A DNA stretch of 64,000 nt from Ectopseudomonas alcaliphila (GTDB lineage: Bacteria > Pseudomonadota > Gammaproteobacteria > Pseudomonadales > Pseudomonadaceae): positions 1,426,001 through 1,490,000 of the forward strand of contig NZ_FNAE01000001.1 in NCBI RefSeq assembly GCF_900101755.1, given 5' to 3'. Positions 8,234 through 17,527 of this stretch are shown in pieces. The notes beneath the pieces are model-generated. The model was given only the letters and a program-made list of their open reading frames with translations. It was not told the DNA's origin and searched no databases. Both the position numbers and the translations under genes were made by a program. Position 1 is the first letter of the stretch; each line of letters opens with the position of its first letter.

Positions 8234-8262
8234 GCGGTGGACAACCGAAGGCTGTCCACCGC
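8234..8262 (-). terminator. Strong hairpin downstream of the short-chain dehydrogenase gene
   Basis: A perfect 10-base stem (GCGGTGGACA with TGTCCACCGC) and 9-base loop lie just after the TAG at 8269-8271. No T-run follows on the minus strand, so it may be an mRNA end-stabiliser or an inefficient terminator. Confidence 0.4.
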
Positions 8263-8268
8263 GACGCA

Positions 8269-9045
8269 CTATGCTGTCGGCAGCGTACCGCCATCGATCA
8301 GGAATTCACTGCCGGTGATGGCGGCTGCCCGAGGTGATGCGAGAAAGGCGATGAGTTCAGCGACTTCTGACGGCGTCGAAGGGCGACCGAGCGGAATGCC
8401 TCCCAGCGCATCCATGATGATGCGCTTGCCGCCGTCGTAATCGGTGCCTGCCTCCTCTGCCAATCGCTTGGCCAAGGCGACCGATGCCTCGGTTTCGATC
8501 CAGCCAGGCGCAACCCTCACGACGCGCACGCCTTTGGGCGAAACCTCTTTCGACAGGCTCTTGCTGTAAGTCGAAAGTGCCGCTTTGGCTGCGGCGTACG
8601 CGGTGGTCGCCTCGGGCAGCGGCAAGCGACTCTGAATGGATGTCACATGGATGATCACGCCCTCTGCGCGCTGCAGTATGCCCGGAAGCAGCGCGCGGTC
8701 CAGGCGTAGCGCGGGGAACAGGTTCAGATCGAGTTCTCGCTGCCACTGCTCATCGTCCAGCGCGGCAAACCCTCCGCCAGGCGCAGACGAGCCACCCAGA
8801 ACGTGCACGAGGATGTCGACGCCACCCAGACGCTGCTCGGTCGCCGCCACCAACGCCGCGCAACCTTCTGGGGTACAAAGATCGGCCTGAACGAACATAT
8901 CTGGCGGCACGGCGCTATCGGCCTGTCGCGCAGCGGTCAGCACCTGCGCACCCTCCGCATGGAACAGACGGACCACTGCGAGCCCCACGCCTTTGGTCCC
9001 ACCGGTCACCAGCACACGCTTGCCGGCAAGTTCGAGGTTCATCAT
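8269..9045 (-). CDS. Short-chain dehydrogenase/reductase (SDR)
   Basis: 258 residues of the classical SDR family. The cofactor motif Thr-Gly-Gly-Thr-Lys-Gly-Val-Gly is at 14-21, catalytic Ser136, and Tyr150-x3-Lys154. The C-terminus (Gly-Ser-Glu-Phe-Leu-Ile-Asp-Gly-Gly) is typical. It uses NAD(P) on an unknown alcohol or ketone. The start overlaps the stop of the SnoaL-like gene by 4 bases (ATGA), so the two are co-translated. A second ATG three bases on is possible. Divergent LysR gene upstream of the pair is the likely regulator. Confidence 0.88.
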   Translation of the reverse strand: MMNLELAGKRVLVTGGTKGVGLAVVRLFHAEGAQVLTAARQADSAVPPDMFVQADLCTPEGCAALVAATEQRLGGVDILVHVLGGSSAPGGGFAALDDEQWQRELDLNLFPALRLDRALLPGILQRAEGVIIHVTSIQSRLPLPEATTAYAAAKAALSTYSKSLSKEVSPKGVRVVRVAPGWIETEASVALAKRLAEEAGTDYDGGKRIIMDALGGIPLGRPSTPSEVAELIAFLASPRAAAITGSEFLIDGGTLPTA

Positions 9046-9371
9046 GGCGCAATCTCCAGTGAGCTGATCCGCCCGTCCCGAAGGGTGAAGACATGCTTGA
9101 GCGTCAGCGGACTGCCGGGAAAGTCACCGCTCACCATTGCCGTGACGCTCAGTTGATCATCCTCGGCAGACGACTCGAGGGGCTCCACCCGATAGGTGAA
9201 TGCCTGGCGCGCGGCCTGCTGCCAGGACTCGATGGCCTCGATTCCCTGATGTATCCGCTTCTCATCGATCACGCGGGCGTCGTTACAGAAACACGCCGCC
9301 ATGCGCGAGATGTCATCGCCGTTGCTGATCTCGAAGTAGGTCTGAACGGCGCTCGGTAATTGCAGGTTCAT
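9042..9371 (-). CDS. SnoaL/NTF2-like protein
   Basis: 109 residues with the NTF2/SnoaL cone-barrel pattern: an N-terminal helix (Val-Gln-Thr-Tyr-Phe-Glu-Ile-Ser-Asn), Arg-Val-Ile-Asp-Glu, and a C-terminal strand ending in Leu-Arg-Asp-Gly-Arg-Ile. Family members are polyketide cyclases, isomerases or binding proteins. It leads a two-gene unit with the SDR gene and is divergent from a LysR regulator. Function within the pair is unknown. Confidence 0.75.
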   Translation of the reverse strand: MNLQLPSAVQTYFEISNGDDISRMAACFCNDARVIDEKRIHQGIEAIESWQQAARQAFTYRVEPLESSAEDDQLSVTAMVSGDFPGSPLTLKHVFTLRDGRISSLEIAP

Positions 9372-9435
9372 AAGCTCATGTCCTCTATCAAGTGGTCAGT
9401 CTTGCAGGACTGTGATCTTGCCTCTCACGAGATAA

Positions 9436-9454
9436 TTTGCTCAATTGGGACAAA
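9436..9454. promoter_or_regulatory. Candidate LysR-type operator
   Basis: TTTG-N11-CAAA, a T-N11-A type palindrome centred on CAATTG, lies in the 118-base divergent spacer between the SnoaL-like gene and the LysR gene, the usual place for a LysR activator site. Confidence 0.4.
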
Positions 9455-9489
9455 TATTGATGACCAATCCCTGAAAACAGGACAATTCG

Positions 9490-10407
9490 ATGTCCGATTC
9501 ACGCCTCGCCCTTCATGAACTGGAAGCCGTACTCGCCGTGGCGCACCGCGCCTCGTTTCGGCGTGCGGCGATCGACCTGAACGTTTCCACCACTGCACTG
9601 AGCAGCACCATCGCCAAGCTGGAGGGGAATCTGCAGACGCGGCTGTTCAATCGCACCACCCGCAGTGTGTCACTGACAGAGTCGGGCAGGCGCTATCTGG
9701 AGCAGGTGGCGCCAGCTCTGCAGGCTCTACGCGGCGCACTGGAAACGGTTCGTTCACAGAACGCCGAGCCTGCGGGCGTGATAAGAATCAATGCATTTGC
9801 CAGCGCAGCGCGCACCGCCCTTTTGCCGCTGGTGCTGGAATTTGCCGGTCGCTACCCGCGCGTCCAGATCGACCTGGTGACGGAGGAGCGACTGGTAGAC
9901 GTCGTCGCAGAAGGCTTCGACCTCGGCGTGCGCGCCTCTAGCTTGATCCCCAGTGACATGATCGCCCTCTCACTGGGCCAGACACAGCGTTATGCCGTGG
10001 TCGGGACACCGACGTACTTCGCCGAGCATGGTGAACCGCAGAGCCCAGCCGATCTGAAGCAGCATGAATGCCTGCGCATCCGACTGCCCAACGGCGCCAT
10101 CTATCCCTGGCATTTCGAGCGCGCGGGCGACGTGCTCAGGCTCGATGTCGAGGGCCAGTTCACCGTGGACGAGCCGAGTGTGGCCAAGGCCATCGTGCAG
10201 GCAAACGTGGCGCTCGGACTCTTCATGGAGCAGGACGTCCAGGCGGAAATCGACGCGGGAAACCTGCAGCGGGTATTAGAGGACTGGACACCGCCCAGAG
10301 ATGAGCTGTGTCTGTACTACCCGAACCGGCGCAATCCGTCTGCTGCGCTCAAGGCATTCACGGACCTGGCCCGAGAGAATCTGCAGCGCCGTAGGCATCC
10401 GGCATGA
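9490..10407 (+). CDS. LysR-family transcriptional regulator
   Basis: 305 residues. The N-terminal winged helix-turn-helix covers about residues 5-65 ([26 protein letters not shown]), followed by a LysR effector-binding domain of the CrgA/DsdC-like group. It is divergent from the SnoaL-SDR pair and probably controls it. The start follows a CAGGAC ribosome-binding region. The effector is unknown. Confidence 0.88.
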   Translation: MSDSRLALHELEAVLAVAHRASFRRAAIDLNVSTTALSSTIAKLEGNLQTRLFNRTTRSVSLTESGRRYLEQVAPALQALRGALETVRSQNAEPAGVIRINAFASAARTALLPLVLEFAGRYPRVQIDLVTEERLVDVVAEGFDLGVRASSLIPSDMIALSLGQTQRYAVVGTPTYFAEHGEPQSPADLKQHECLRIRLPNGAIYPWHFERAGDVLRLDVEGQFTVDEPSVAKAIVQANVALGLFMEQDVQAEIDAGNLQRVLEDWTPPRDELCLYYPNRRNPSAALKAFTDLARENLQRRRHPA

Positions 10408-10469
10408 CCTGCCTGCATCAGAGCAGCCCGCCCGCAGGGTGAGCGGCGGGCGGGCTGTCGAGGGCGATA

Positions 10470-11507
10470 TCAACCGCGATAAGGCGCTCCGGCCTTGGCC
10501 ATCAGTGCGTTGTACTTCTTGAAGATATCCACCACCTTGGCGCAGCGCGGGCTGGTCTTGGCGATTTCGTCCCAGAACTTCAGCGCCTCGGCCTCCACCG
10601 TGGCCCATTCCTCGGCGGGGATGGAGGTCAGCTCCAGTTTGCCGCCCTCGACCCGCAGCTGCGCCTCGCCGCCCCAGTACCAGTGCTGGCGGTAGTAGTT
10701 GGAACTGTCCATGCACAGCTTGAACAGGGTTTTGAGGTGTTCGGGCACGGCGTCCCACTTGTCCGAGTTGGCGAAGTAGGAGCCGCACCAGGCGCCGGAG
10801 ATGTTGTTGGTGAGGAAGTACTTGGTGACGTTGGCCCAGCCGACCGTGTAGTCCTCGGTGATGCCGGACCAGGCGATACCGTCCAGTTCGCCGGTCTGCA
10901 TCGCGACCTCGACGTCTTCCCAGGGCAGGGTCACCGGGATCACACCGAAACGCGAGAGGAACTTGCCGGCGGTGGGGAAGGTGAAGATACGCTTGCCCTT
11001 GAGGTGTTCGAGCTTGGTGATCGGCTCCACCGTGGCGAAGTGGCAAGGGTCCCAGGCGCCTGCGCCGAGCCAGGTGACGCCCTTGACCTCGCCATAGGCT
11101 TCGGCCCAGATCTCATTGAGCCCGTACTGCTCGAACAGCACCGGCACGTCCAGGCTGTAGCGGGTGGCGAAGGGGAAGTAGCCGCCAAATACCGAGACGT
11201 CCACCGGCGCGGCGATGGAGTCGTCATCACTCTGCACCGCATCGATGGTGCCGCGTTGCATGGCGCGGAACAGCTCACCGGTGGGCACCAGCTGGTCGGC
11301 GTAATACAGCTGAATTTCCATCTGCCCGTTGGCCGCCTTGTTGAAGGCATCGATCGAGGGTTTGATCACGTGCTCGGCCAGTGCCGCGCCGGCGTAGGTC
11401 TGCAGGCGCCAGGTAATCTTCTTCGGCTCGTCGGCGTAGATATGCGCCGAGCCCAAGGCCGCGGTACCGACTGCGGCGGTTTTCAGGAAATCGCGTCTCG
11501 TACTCAT
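10470..11507 (-). CDS. TRAP transporter substrate-binding protein, DctP family
   Basis: 345 residues. The N-terminus has a twin-arginine signal (Ser-Thr-Arg-Arg-Asp-Phe-Leu-Lys) and a hydrophobic core ending near Ile-Tyr-Ala-Asp, so the protein is likely exported folded to the periplasm. The body has the DctP fold. At the place where most relatives have an Arg that binds the substrate carboxylate (after Leu-Lys-Gly) this protein reads Lys-Arg-Ile-Phe-Thr-Phe-Pro, so ligand recognition may differ. The start at 11507 has GGAGAG upstream. Last gene after the two permease genes, 128 bases downstream. Ligand unknown. Confidence 0.87.
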   Translation of the reverse strand: MSTRRDFLKTAAVGTAALGSAHIYADEPKKITWRLQTYAGAALAEHVIKPSIDAFNKAANGQMEIQLYYADQLVPTGELFRAMQRGTIDAVQSDDDSIAAPVDVSVFGGYFPFATRYSLDVPVLFEQYGLNEIWAEAYGEVKGVTWLGAGAWDPCHFATVEPITKLEHLKGKRIFTFPTAGKFLSRFGVIPVTLPWEDVEVAMQTGELDGIAWSGITEDYTVGWANVTKYFLTNNISGAWCGSYFANSDKWDAVPEHLKTLFKLCMDSSNYYRQHWYWGGEAQLRVEGGKLELTSIPAEEWATVEAEALKFWDEIAKTSPRCAKVVDIFKKYNALMAKAGAPYRG

Positions 11508-11635
11508 GCTGGTCTCTCCATAGTGTCGATGCAGATGCAATACAACCGCTCAATGCCGCCACAGCTGGCGGCCTTACCAGTGGCCAGACAAGCCGGCTCG
11601 ACTGTTGGCGCGCAAGGCGCGCCGATTTCCGTTGA

Positions 11636-12961
11636 TCAGCCGCCGTAATGCAGTTGCGGCAACCACAGCGCCAGTTGGGGGAAGACCATGACCAATGTCA
11701 GCGCCAGGACCATGATGACGACGAAGGGGATGACCGAGACGTAGATGTCGCGCAGGGTCACTTCGGGTGGTGCCATCGCCCGCATGAGGAACAGGTTGTA
11801 GCCGAATGGCGGGGTCATGTAGGCGATCTGGCAGGTGATGGTGTAGAGCACGCCGTACCAGATCAGGTCGAAGCCCAGGGCACCGACCAGCGGGATATAA
11901 AGCGGCGCGACGATCACCAGCATGGCGGTGTCATCGAGGAACATGCCCATCAGAATGAACGACAGCTGCATGATGATCAGAATCTGCCAGGGTCCCAGGT
12001 GCAGGCTGTCGACGAAGAACTGCTCGATGGCCTTGACCGCACCGAGGCCGTCGAACACCGCGCCGAAGCACAGCGCGGCGAGGATGATCCACATGAACAT
12101 GCAGCTGATGGCGAGCGTCTTGCGCAATGTCTCTTCCATCACCTTGCCACTCAGCCGGCCCTTGAACAGCGCCGCCAGGGTGGCCGCCGCCGCGCCGACC
12201 GCCGAGCTTTCCACCAGGCTGGTGTAGCCCATCAGAAAAAGCCCGGTCATGGAAAAGAAGATGAACACGGGCACCAGGCCGGCGCTGAGCAACCGCAACT
12301 TCTCGCCCCAGGTTATCTGCTCACGCTCGGCCTGTGCCAGAGGCGGGCCGAGATGCGGCTGCAGGCGACAGCGAATGGCGATGTAGAGCATGAACATGCC
12401 GGCCATCATCAGTCCGGGAATCGCCCCGGCCAGCCACAACTGTCCCACCGGCTGGCGCGCGATCATGCCGTACAGCACCAGCACCACGCTCGGCGGAATG
12501 AGAATGCCCAGCGAGCTGCCAGCCTGGATCACCCCGGTGATCATGATCTTGTCGTAGCCACGGCGCAGCAATTCGGGCAAGGCGATGCTGGCGCCGATGG
12601 CCATGCCGGCCACGCTCAGGCCGTTCATCGCCGAAATCGCCACCATGAGGAAGATGGTGCCGATGGCCAGGCCGCCCGGCAGCGGGCCCATCCACACGTG
12701 GAACATCTTGTACAGGTCTTCGGCGATGCCCGACTCGGAGAGCATGTACCCCATGAACACGAACATCGGCAGGGTCAGCAGCGGGTACCACTTCATCAGT
12801 TTCATGGCCGCGCTGAAGGCCATCTCCGAGCCACCATCGCCCCACAGCAGCAGCGCGGCAGCCGCGGCAACGAAGCCGATGGCGCCGAATACCCGCTTGC
12901 CAGTGAGCAGCAGCAACATCATCGAGGAGAACATCAGCAACGCGATCAGCTCGTAGCTCAT
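11636..12961 (-). CDS. TRAP transporter large permease, DctM family
   Basis: 441 residues with about twelve hydrophobic spans and the DctM signature region (Pro-Gly-Gly-Leu-Ala-Ile-Gly, Ile-Pro-Pro-Ser-Val-Val-Leu-Val-Leu-Tyr-Gly). It forms the sodium-coupled transport channel with DctQ. The ATG at 12961 overlaps the TGA of the DctQ gene, giving tight coupling; upstream in-frame codons lie within that gene and are rejected. Confidence 0.9.
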   Translation of the reverse strand: MSYELIALLMFSSMMLLLLTGKRVFGAIGFVAAAAALLLWGDGGSEMAFSAAMKLMKWYPLLTLPMFVFMGYMLSESGIAEDLYKMFHVWMGPLPGGLAIGTIFLMVAISAMNGLSVAGMAIGASIALPELLRRGYDKIMITGVIQAGSSLGILIPPSVVLVLYGMIARQPVGQLWLAGAIPGLMMAGMFMLYIAIRCRLQPHLGPPLAQAEREQITWGEKLRLLSAGLVPVFIFFSMTGLFLMGYTSLVESSAVGAAAATLAALFKGRLSGKVMEETLRKTLAISCMFMWIILAALCFGAVFDGLGAVKAIEQFFVDSLHLGPWQILIIMQLSFILMGMFLDDTAMLVIVAPLYIPLVGALGFDLIWYGVLYTITCQIAYMTPPFGYNLFLMRAMAPPEVTLRDIYVSVIPFVVIMVLALTLVMVFPQLALWLPQLHYGG

Positions 12962-13467
12962 CACAGCGTCTCCCCACGGGCGGCGTACAGATCCTTGAAG
13001 AAGGTGGCGACCGCCTGCAACAGCATCAGGGCGATGCCGAAACACATGACGATCTTGATCGGCGCCATGTAAGGCGACCACGCCGAGTAGCTGGTCTCCT
13101 TGTATTCGATGGCGTACTCGGTGGAAGAGATGCCGCCGACCAGCAGCATCACCAGGTAGAAGATCAGCATCAACACGGTGATGGCATCGACCACGGCGCG
13201 AGTGCGCGGCGACCAGTGGCTGTAGGCCAGGTCCATGCGCACATGGGCGTCGAGCTGCATCGAGTAGGCGCCACCGAGCAGGAAGTAGGCGACCATGAGG
13301 AACTGGGCGCTTTCCAGGGTCCAGATCGATGGCGTGAAGAAGGTCTTACTGATGGAGGAGTACAGGAGCACCGCCAGCATGGCGAAGATCAGGTACATGG
13401 CGAAACGCCCGACCCTCCGGTTGAATGCGTCCACGACCCGGACGAAAGCTCTGATGCCCTTGCGCAT
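12961..13467 (-). CDS. TRAP transporter small permease, DctQ family
   Basis: 168 residues with four membrane spans (about 17-38, 52-72, 92-115 and 137-158), the pattern of DctQ. It pairs with the large permease encoded immediately downstream. First gene of the Q-M-P transport operon; the 157-base spacer toward the hydrolase gene should contain the promoter. Confidence 0.87.
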   Translation of the reverse strand: MRKGIRAFVRVVDAFNRRVGRFAMYLIFAMLAVLLYSSISKTFFTPSIWTLESAQFLMVAYFLLGGAYSMQLDAHVRMDLAYSHWSPRTRAVVDAITVLMLIFYLVMLLVGGISSTEYAIEYKETSYSAWSPYMAPIKIVMCFGIALMLLQAVATFFKDLYAARGETL

Positions 13468-13624
13468 GCAGTTTCCTGCTTTTTTGTTCGTTATCCCGTC
13501 AGCCTAGACGAAGATTCGCCAAAGCCAACCGCCCCGCCGAGCCATAGCAGGAAACGCGCCAGCCATTAACGACCAGCGCTTCCACGAACAAAATCAAAGG
13601 CTTGGAAAATACCGCGCTAGAGCC

Positions 13625-14572
13625 TCAGCGCTGCAGAAAGGCAACGAGCACCGCAACGGTGCGCTGTGGCTCCTCTTCCTGGGGCACGTGGCCGAGGTCT
13701 TCGAACAGCACCAACTGACTGCCCTCGATATCGGCGGCGAAACGCTCGGCATTGTTCGCAGGGATCAGCCGGTCACGCCCACCCCAGATGATCAGCGTGG
13801 GCAATTCGAGTTCGCCGATGCGCTCGTGCAGCTCACCACTGGGGGCCTGAGCGAAGCGCTGACGCAAGGCCTGACGATTGCCGGCACGCAGGGTCAGTTG
13901 GTAGTAACGCTCGACCAGTTCGTCATCGACTCTGTCTGGATCGCCATAAACGTTGCGCACGCTCGACTCGATCATGCTGCGCGGCAACAGCCGGCTCATC
14001 ACTGGCGCCAAGGCAGGAATGCCGGCCAGACGAAAGCCTATCGGCACCGAATCGGCATTGCGCGGATAGCCGGCGGCGTCCACCAGCACCAGACGCGCAC
14101 TGCGTTCGGGATGAGCCAGGGCAAAGCGCCAGGCCAACTGACCGCCGAAACTGTTGCCGACCAGCACCACGCGACTCACCTGCAGTTTGTCGAGCAGGCC
14201 GAGGAGGAAACCTGTGTAGTGCTCGACGCGGTAATCGCCATCGGCAAACGGCCCGGTCAGGCCGAAGCCGGGCAAGTCCAAGCTGATCACGCGGCGCTGC
14301 TTGGCCAGCTCTGCCACCCAGCCCTCCCAGGTGTGCAGGCTGGCGGAGGTGCCGTGCAGCAGCAAAATCGGTTCGGGATCATCGCGCCGGCCCTGATCAC
14401 GCAGGTGCACCGACAGGCCGTCGATGTCGATGAACTGCGAAGGCGGCGGCGCCCAGCGTGCCTTGAGCTCATCCAGGGGGCGATCCGGCGCCCAGTTGAG
14501 GGCGACGAAGCCCGCAAGGGTCAGACCGAACACCAGCAACAGGCCTAACAGCATGTGGCCGAATCGTTTCAT
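13625..14572 (-). CDS. Alpha/beta-fold hydrolase, membrane anchored
   Basis: 315 residues. A single N-terminal hydrophobic segment (about 8-28) suggests a signal anchor with the enzyme in the periplasm. Oxyanion motif His-Gly-Thr-Ser-Ala, nucleophile elbow Gly-Asn-Ser-Phe-Gly-Gly, then Gly-Gly-Arg-Asp-Arg (acid) and Asp-Leu-Gly-His-Val-Pro (catalytic His) complete the triad. It resembles haloalkane dehalogenase/esterase-like hydrolases; the substrate is unknown. Confidence 0.85.
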   Translation of the reverse strand: MKRFGHMLLGLLLVFGLTLAGFVALNWAPDRPLDELKARWAPPPSQFIDIDGLSVHLRDQGRRDDPEPILLLHGTSASLHTWEGWVAELAKQRRVISLDLPGFGLTGPFADGDYRVEHYTGFLLGLLDKLQVSRVVLVGNSFGGQLAWRFALAHPERSARLVLVDAAGYPRNADSVPIGFRLAGIPALAPVMSRLLPRSMIESSVRNVYGDPDRVDDELVERYYQLTLRAGNRQALRQRFAQAPSGELHERIGELELPTLIIWGGRDRLIPANNAERFAADIEGSQLVLFEDLGHVPQEEEPQRTVAVLVAFLQR

Positions 14573-14665
14573 CGATGCATTCCTGAGCGGAGCGTGAAGC
14601 GCGATGCTAGCCAGGCACCGCGTCGACGCCTATCGCCCGGAAGAACGAATCGCCAGGCGAAGCAC

Positions 14666-15565
14666 TCAGAACCCCACCAGCAGCATCCATAACGGCAGGG
14701 AAATCGCCGCCAGCAGCGTGGACAGCGAGATCGCCGCGCTGACGCTGCGACTGTCCTCCGCGTTGCGGGCGAAGGCCATCACGTTGACCCCGCTGGGGCA
14801 GGCGGCGAGCAGGACCAGCACGCTACGCGCGGTTTCGTTCAGGCCGGGCAGCTGGCCGCTGAGCCACCAGACTAGCGCCGGGAACAACACCAGCTTGGCC
14901 AACGCCACGCCCCAGGCCTCGCCGGTCGGGCGCAGGCGATAACGCGACAGGCTGGCGCCGAGCACGATCAGCGCGCAGGGCAAGGCGGCCTGGCCGAGCC
15001 AGGTGATGGCCCGCCACAGGCTTTCCGGAACCTGCAGCCCGGACAGATTGAGCAGTGCCCCCAGCCCCAGCCCGATGATCATCGGGTTGGCCAGGTTCTT
15101 CAGCAGCGCCCGACCGTCGACACGCTCCTGGCTGCCGAAAGCGGCATAGAAACTGTGCAGGGAAAACAGCGTGAGGCTGTGGAACACCAGGATGGCGAAG
15201 ACGTAGAGCAGACCGTCGTTGCCCATCAGGCTGGCGATCAGCGGAATGCCGACCAGCACGTTGTTGGAGAACGCCGCCACCAATCCCAACGGCGTCGCCG
15301 TGCCGCGCCGCCAGTGCGCCAGCGCGTTGACCACGACGAACACCAGCAGCACCGGCAGGTAGTAGGCCAGCAGTAGCATCGGCGACAGGCCTTCGGCCAG
15401 CGATGCCTTGGCGATGCCGGCGAACAGCAGCGTCGGCATGAACAGCTTGAAGGTGATGTTGGCCAGGCCGGCCGCCGACTCGTTGGTGAGCCACTGGCGC
15501 CAGCCGAGCAGATAGCCGAGAACGATCAGAGCGAAGATCGGCAAAATTGCCTGTGCCGCGAGCAT
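14666..15565 (-). CDS. AEC family transporter (auxin efflux carrier-like)
   Basis: 299 residues with about ten membrane spans in two halves, ending in Ile-Ser-Leu-Pro-Leu-Trp-Met. Fits the AEC family of organic-acid or malonate/auxin exporters. The start at 15565 gives a first membrane span at once; upstream in-frame codons encode a non-membrane Cys/Arg-rich stretch and are rejected. Substrate not predictable. Confidence 0.85.
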   Translation of the reverse strand: MLAAQAILPIFALIVLGYLLGWRQWLTNESAAGLANITFKLFMPTLLFAGIAKASLAEGLSPMLLLAYYLPVLLVFVVVNALAHWRRGTATPLGLVAAFSNNVLVGIPLIASLMGNDGLLYVFAILVFHSLTLFSLHSFYAAFGSQERVDGRALLKNLANPMIIGLGLGALLNLSGLQVPESLWRAITWLGQAALPCALIVLGASLSRYRLRPTGEAWGVALAKLVLFPALVWWLSGQLPGLNETARSVLVLLAACPSGVNVMAFARNAEDSRSVSAAISLSTLLAAISLPLWMLLVGF

Positions 15566-15762
15566 TGCTGAGCCTGCCTCCAGGGAACTGCAAAAGAGGA
15601 CGGATCGAGCACGACCCGCAAGGGTCGCCAAGCATACGCGCGCCCGGCACTCAGCGCGATGCTTCGCTGAACATTCGCCGCCACGCTTTACGCCCGGCCA
15701 CAAGCCCCGAGATAGAGCCTCCCGACCCTGTATTGAGGGGGTCGATGTTCACTATCAGGCCA

Positions 15763-15801
15763 GTCAAGTTCTTATCTGCGCTCATGTCCTCAAGAATTGA
15801 C
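15763..15801. other. Imperfect inverted repeat upstream of the repeat-protein gene
   Basis: GTCAAGTTCTT (15763-15773) pairs with AAGAATTGAC (15792-15801) except for one extra base. It lies about 40 bases before the start of the repeat protein gene and could be an operator or leader hairpin. The rest of the 273-base spacer (15566-15838) shows no clear promoter. Confidence 0.3.
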
Positions 15802-15838
15802 TCCGACGCCACTTATTACTCCCCAAGGAGACATCGAC

Positions 15839-16366
15839 ATGAAAGCTCAACTGACCCTCGCCACTCTGGCCCTTAGCCTGATCACCACCACCGTATTCGC
15901 CGCTTCGAGCAGCGCGCCCTTCCCGCTGGTGGGCGAAGCCAAGGACAGCCAGGTACAACAGCAACCCATCGCACCGCTGGCTGAAGGCGGCTACGAGCGT
16001 ACTCCGGGCGCCCAACGCATCCAACTGGCCGAAGATGGCTACGATCGCACCCCGGGTGCTCAACGCATCCAGCTGGCTGAAGACGGTTCTGACCGCACTC
16101 CCGGCAGCCAGCGCATCCAGCTGGTAGAGGGTGGATATGAGCGTACTCCGGGGGCTCAGCGCGTCCAACTGGCCGCAGATGGTTACGACCGCACCCCTGG
16201 CGCCCAACGCGTCCAACTGGCCGCAGATGGCTACGATCGCACCCCTGGTGCCCAACGCGTCCAACTGGCCGCAGATGGTTACGATCGCACCCCTGGTGCC
16301 CAACGCGTACAGCTGGCCGAAGGCGGCTCCGATCGCCTGATCAAGCAACGTGGACGCACAGCCTAA
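15839..16366 (+). CDS. Secreted protein of seven 16-residue tandem repeats
   Basis: 175 residues. A signal peptide (Lys-Ala-Gln then a hydrophobic core) ends near Val-Phe-Ala-Ala at residue 21. Residues 52-163 are seven 16-residue repeats with consensus Tyr-Asp-Arg-Thr-Pro-Gly-Ala-Gln-Arg-Val-Gln-Leu-Ala-Ala-Asp-Gly; an eighth unit decays after Ser-Asp-Arg. At the DNA level this is a 48-bp repeat at 15992-16327. The start follows AAGGAG at 15825-15830, and a terminator follows the stop, so it is a single-gene unit. I recognise no family. A surface or periplasmic role is inferred only from the signal peptide. Confidence 0.8.
   Translation: MKAQLTLATLALSLITTTVFAASSSAPFPLVGEAKDSQVQQQPIAPLAEGGYERTPGAQRIQLAEDGYDRTPGAQRIQLAEDGSDRTPGSQRIQLVEGGYERTPGAQRVQLAADGYDRTPGAQRVQLAADGYDRTPGAQRVQLAADGYDRTPGAQRVQLAEGGSDRLIKQRGRTA
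15992..16327 (+). repeat. Seven tandem 48-bp coding repeats
   Basis: In-frame units encode the 16-residue repeats of the secreted protein. Units 5 and 6 encode identical residues and are nearly identical in DNA, while units 1-4 are more diverged, which suggests recent copy-number change at the 3' part. Confidence 0.9.
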
Positions 16367-16385
16367 GCGCTATCGCAACATCCTC

Positions 16386-16410
16386 AAGCCCGGCATATTC
16401 CGGGCTTTTT
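16386..16410 (+). terminator. Rho-independent terminator of the repeat-protein gene
   Basis: AAGCCCGG and CCGGGCTT form an 8-base stem around CATATT, followed by a T-run, 20 bases after the stop. Confidence 0.85.
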
Positions 16411-16444
16411 CATGCCTGTGATTTGCAGGCGAGCGCACAGCGAG

Positions 16445-17527
16445 TCACGCCATCCCTGCAGAGGGCAGGCGGTAGATCCAGATACGCCGCAGTACGGTCG
16501 AAAACTGCCCCCACAAGGTGCCGCAGTTGTAATGCTGGCCATAGCGCTCGGCGATCAGGCGCACCTCACGCGCCAGATCGGCGTAACGCCGCGCTGGCAG
16601 ATCCGGAAACAGGTGATGCTCGATCTGATGGCTGAGGTTACCGGTCAGAATATGCAGCAGCGACCCACCGGACAGGTTGCTCGAGCCACGCAGCTGACGC
16701 AGATACCAGTGCCCACGCGTCTCCCCCTCCAATACTTCGGGGGCGAACACTGCTGCCTTTTCGGTGAAATGGCCGCAGAAGATCACCAGAAAAGTCCACA
16801 GGTTGCGCAGCAGATTGGCCACCAGATTGCCCGCCAGCACAGCCATGGCATTGGCACCGAACAGCAAGGCCAGCAGCGGAAAAACCACATAGTCCTTGCC
16901 CCACTGGCGCACCAGCTTGGCGCCGAACTGGCGCGTCAGCGGACGTACCTCCTCCTTGCTGATGCGGCCTTTGACCAGCTTGTCCAGACGCAGATGCTGG
17001 ATCGCCACGGCGTACTGGAACAGCAATGCCTGAATCGTTACCCACAGCGGCTGCCAACGATAGAAGGGTTTCCAGCGCTGCTCGGGGAACAGGCGCACCA
17101 CGCCGTAGCCGACGTCATCGTCCATGCCCAGCACGTTGGTGTAGGTGTGATGCACGTGGTTATGGGTGTGCCGCCAGAAGTCGGCAGGGCCAACGATGTC
17201 CCACTCGTACTGACGACCGACAAATTCCGGGTCGTTCATCCAGTCGTACTGGCCGTGCATCACGTTGTGGCCCAATTCCATGTTCTCGAGGATCTTGCCC
17301 AGCCCCAGCAAGAAGGTACCGAGCAACCAGGTCGGCGGGAACCAGCCGAGCATCAGCAGCGCACGGCCACTCCAGCAGCACCAGCGCACCACGCCACGCA
17401 CACGGCGGATATAGCGCGCATCGGCCTCGCCCAGGTCGGCCAGGGTGCGCTGGCGCAGAGCATCCAGCTCCTGGCCGAAGGCTTCCAGCTCGGCTGCAGT
17501 CAGTTCGCGATCAAGGCGGGCTGTCAC
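16445..17527 (-). CDS. desB: Acyl-CoA fatty acid desaturase DesB
   Basis: 360 residues of the membrane fatty acid desaturase family. The three histidine boxes are present: His-Asn-Val-Met-His, His-Thr-His-Asn-His-Val-His-His and His-Gln-Ile-Glu-His-His. Several hydrophobic segments flank them. In P. aeruginosa DesB introduces a delta-9 double bond into saturated acyl-CoAs under oxygen. The GTG start at 17527 overlaps the desC stop (GTGA); upstream in-frame codons lie inside desC. It receives electrons from the DesC product and forms the desCB operon under DesT. Confidence 0.9.
   Translation of the reverse strand: MTARLDRELTAAELEAFGQELDALRQRTLADLGEADARYIRRVRGVVRWCCWSGRALLMLGWFPPTWLLGTFLLGLGKILENMELGHNVMHGQYDWMNDPEFVGRQYEWDIVGPADFWRHTHNHVHHTYTNVLGMDDDVGYGVVRLFPEQRWKPFYRWQPLWVTIQALLFQYAVAIQHLRLDKLVKGRISKEEVRPLTRQFGAKLVRQWGKDYVVFPLLALLFGANAMAVLAGNLVANLLRNLWTFLVIFCGHFTEKAAVFAPEVLEGETRGHWYLRQLRGSSNLSGGSLLHILTGNLSHQIEHHLFPDLPARRYADLAREVRLIAERYGQHYNCGTLWGQFSTVLRRIWIYRLPSAGMA

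Noticed and set aside
15992..16327. CRISPR array
   Set aside because: The 48-bp units are contiguous, in frame and without unique spacers; they encode protein repeats, and no cas genes are present.
15782..16348. Long open frame antisense to the repeat-protein gene
   Set aside because: Its repeats are a consequence of the 48-bp coding repeats on the plus strand; no ribosome site or signal peptide, and the plus-strand gene has all expected signals.
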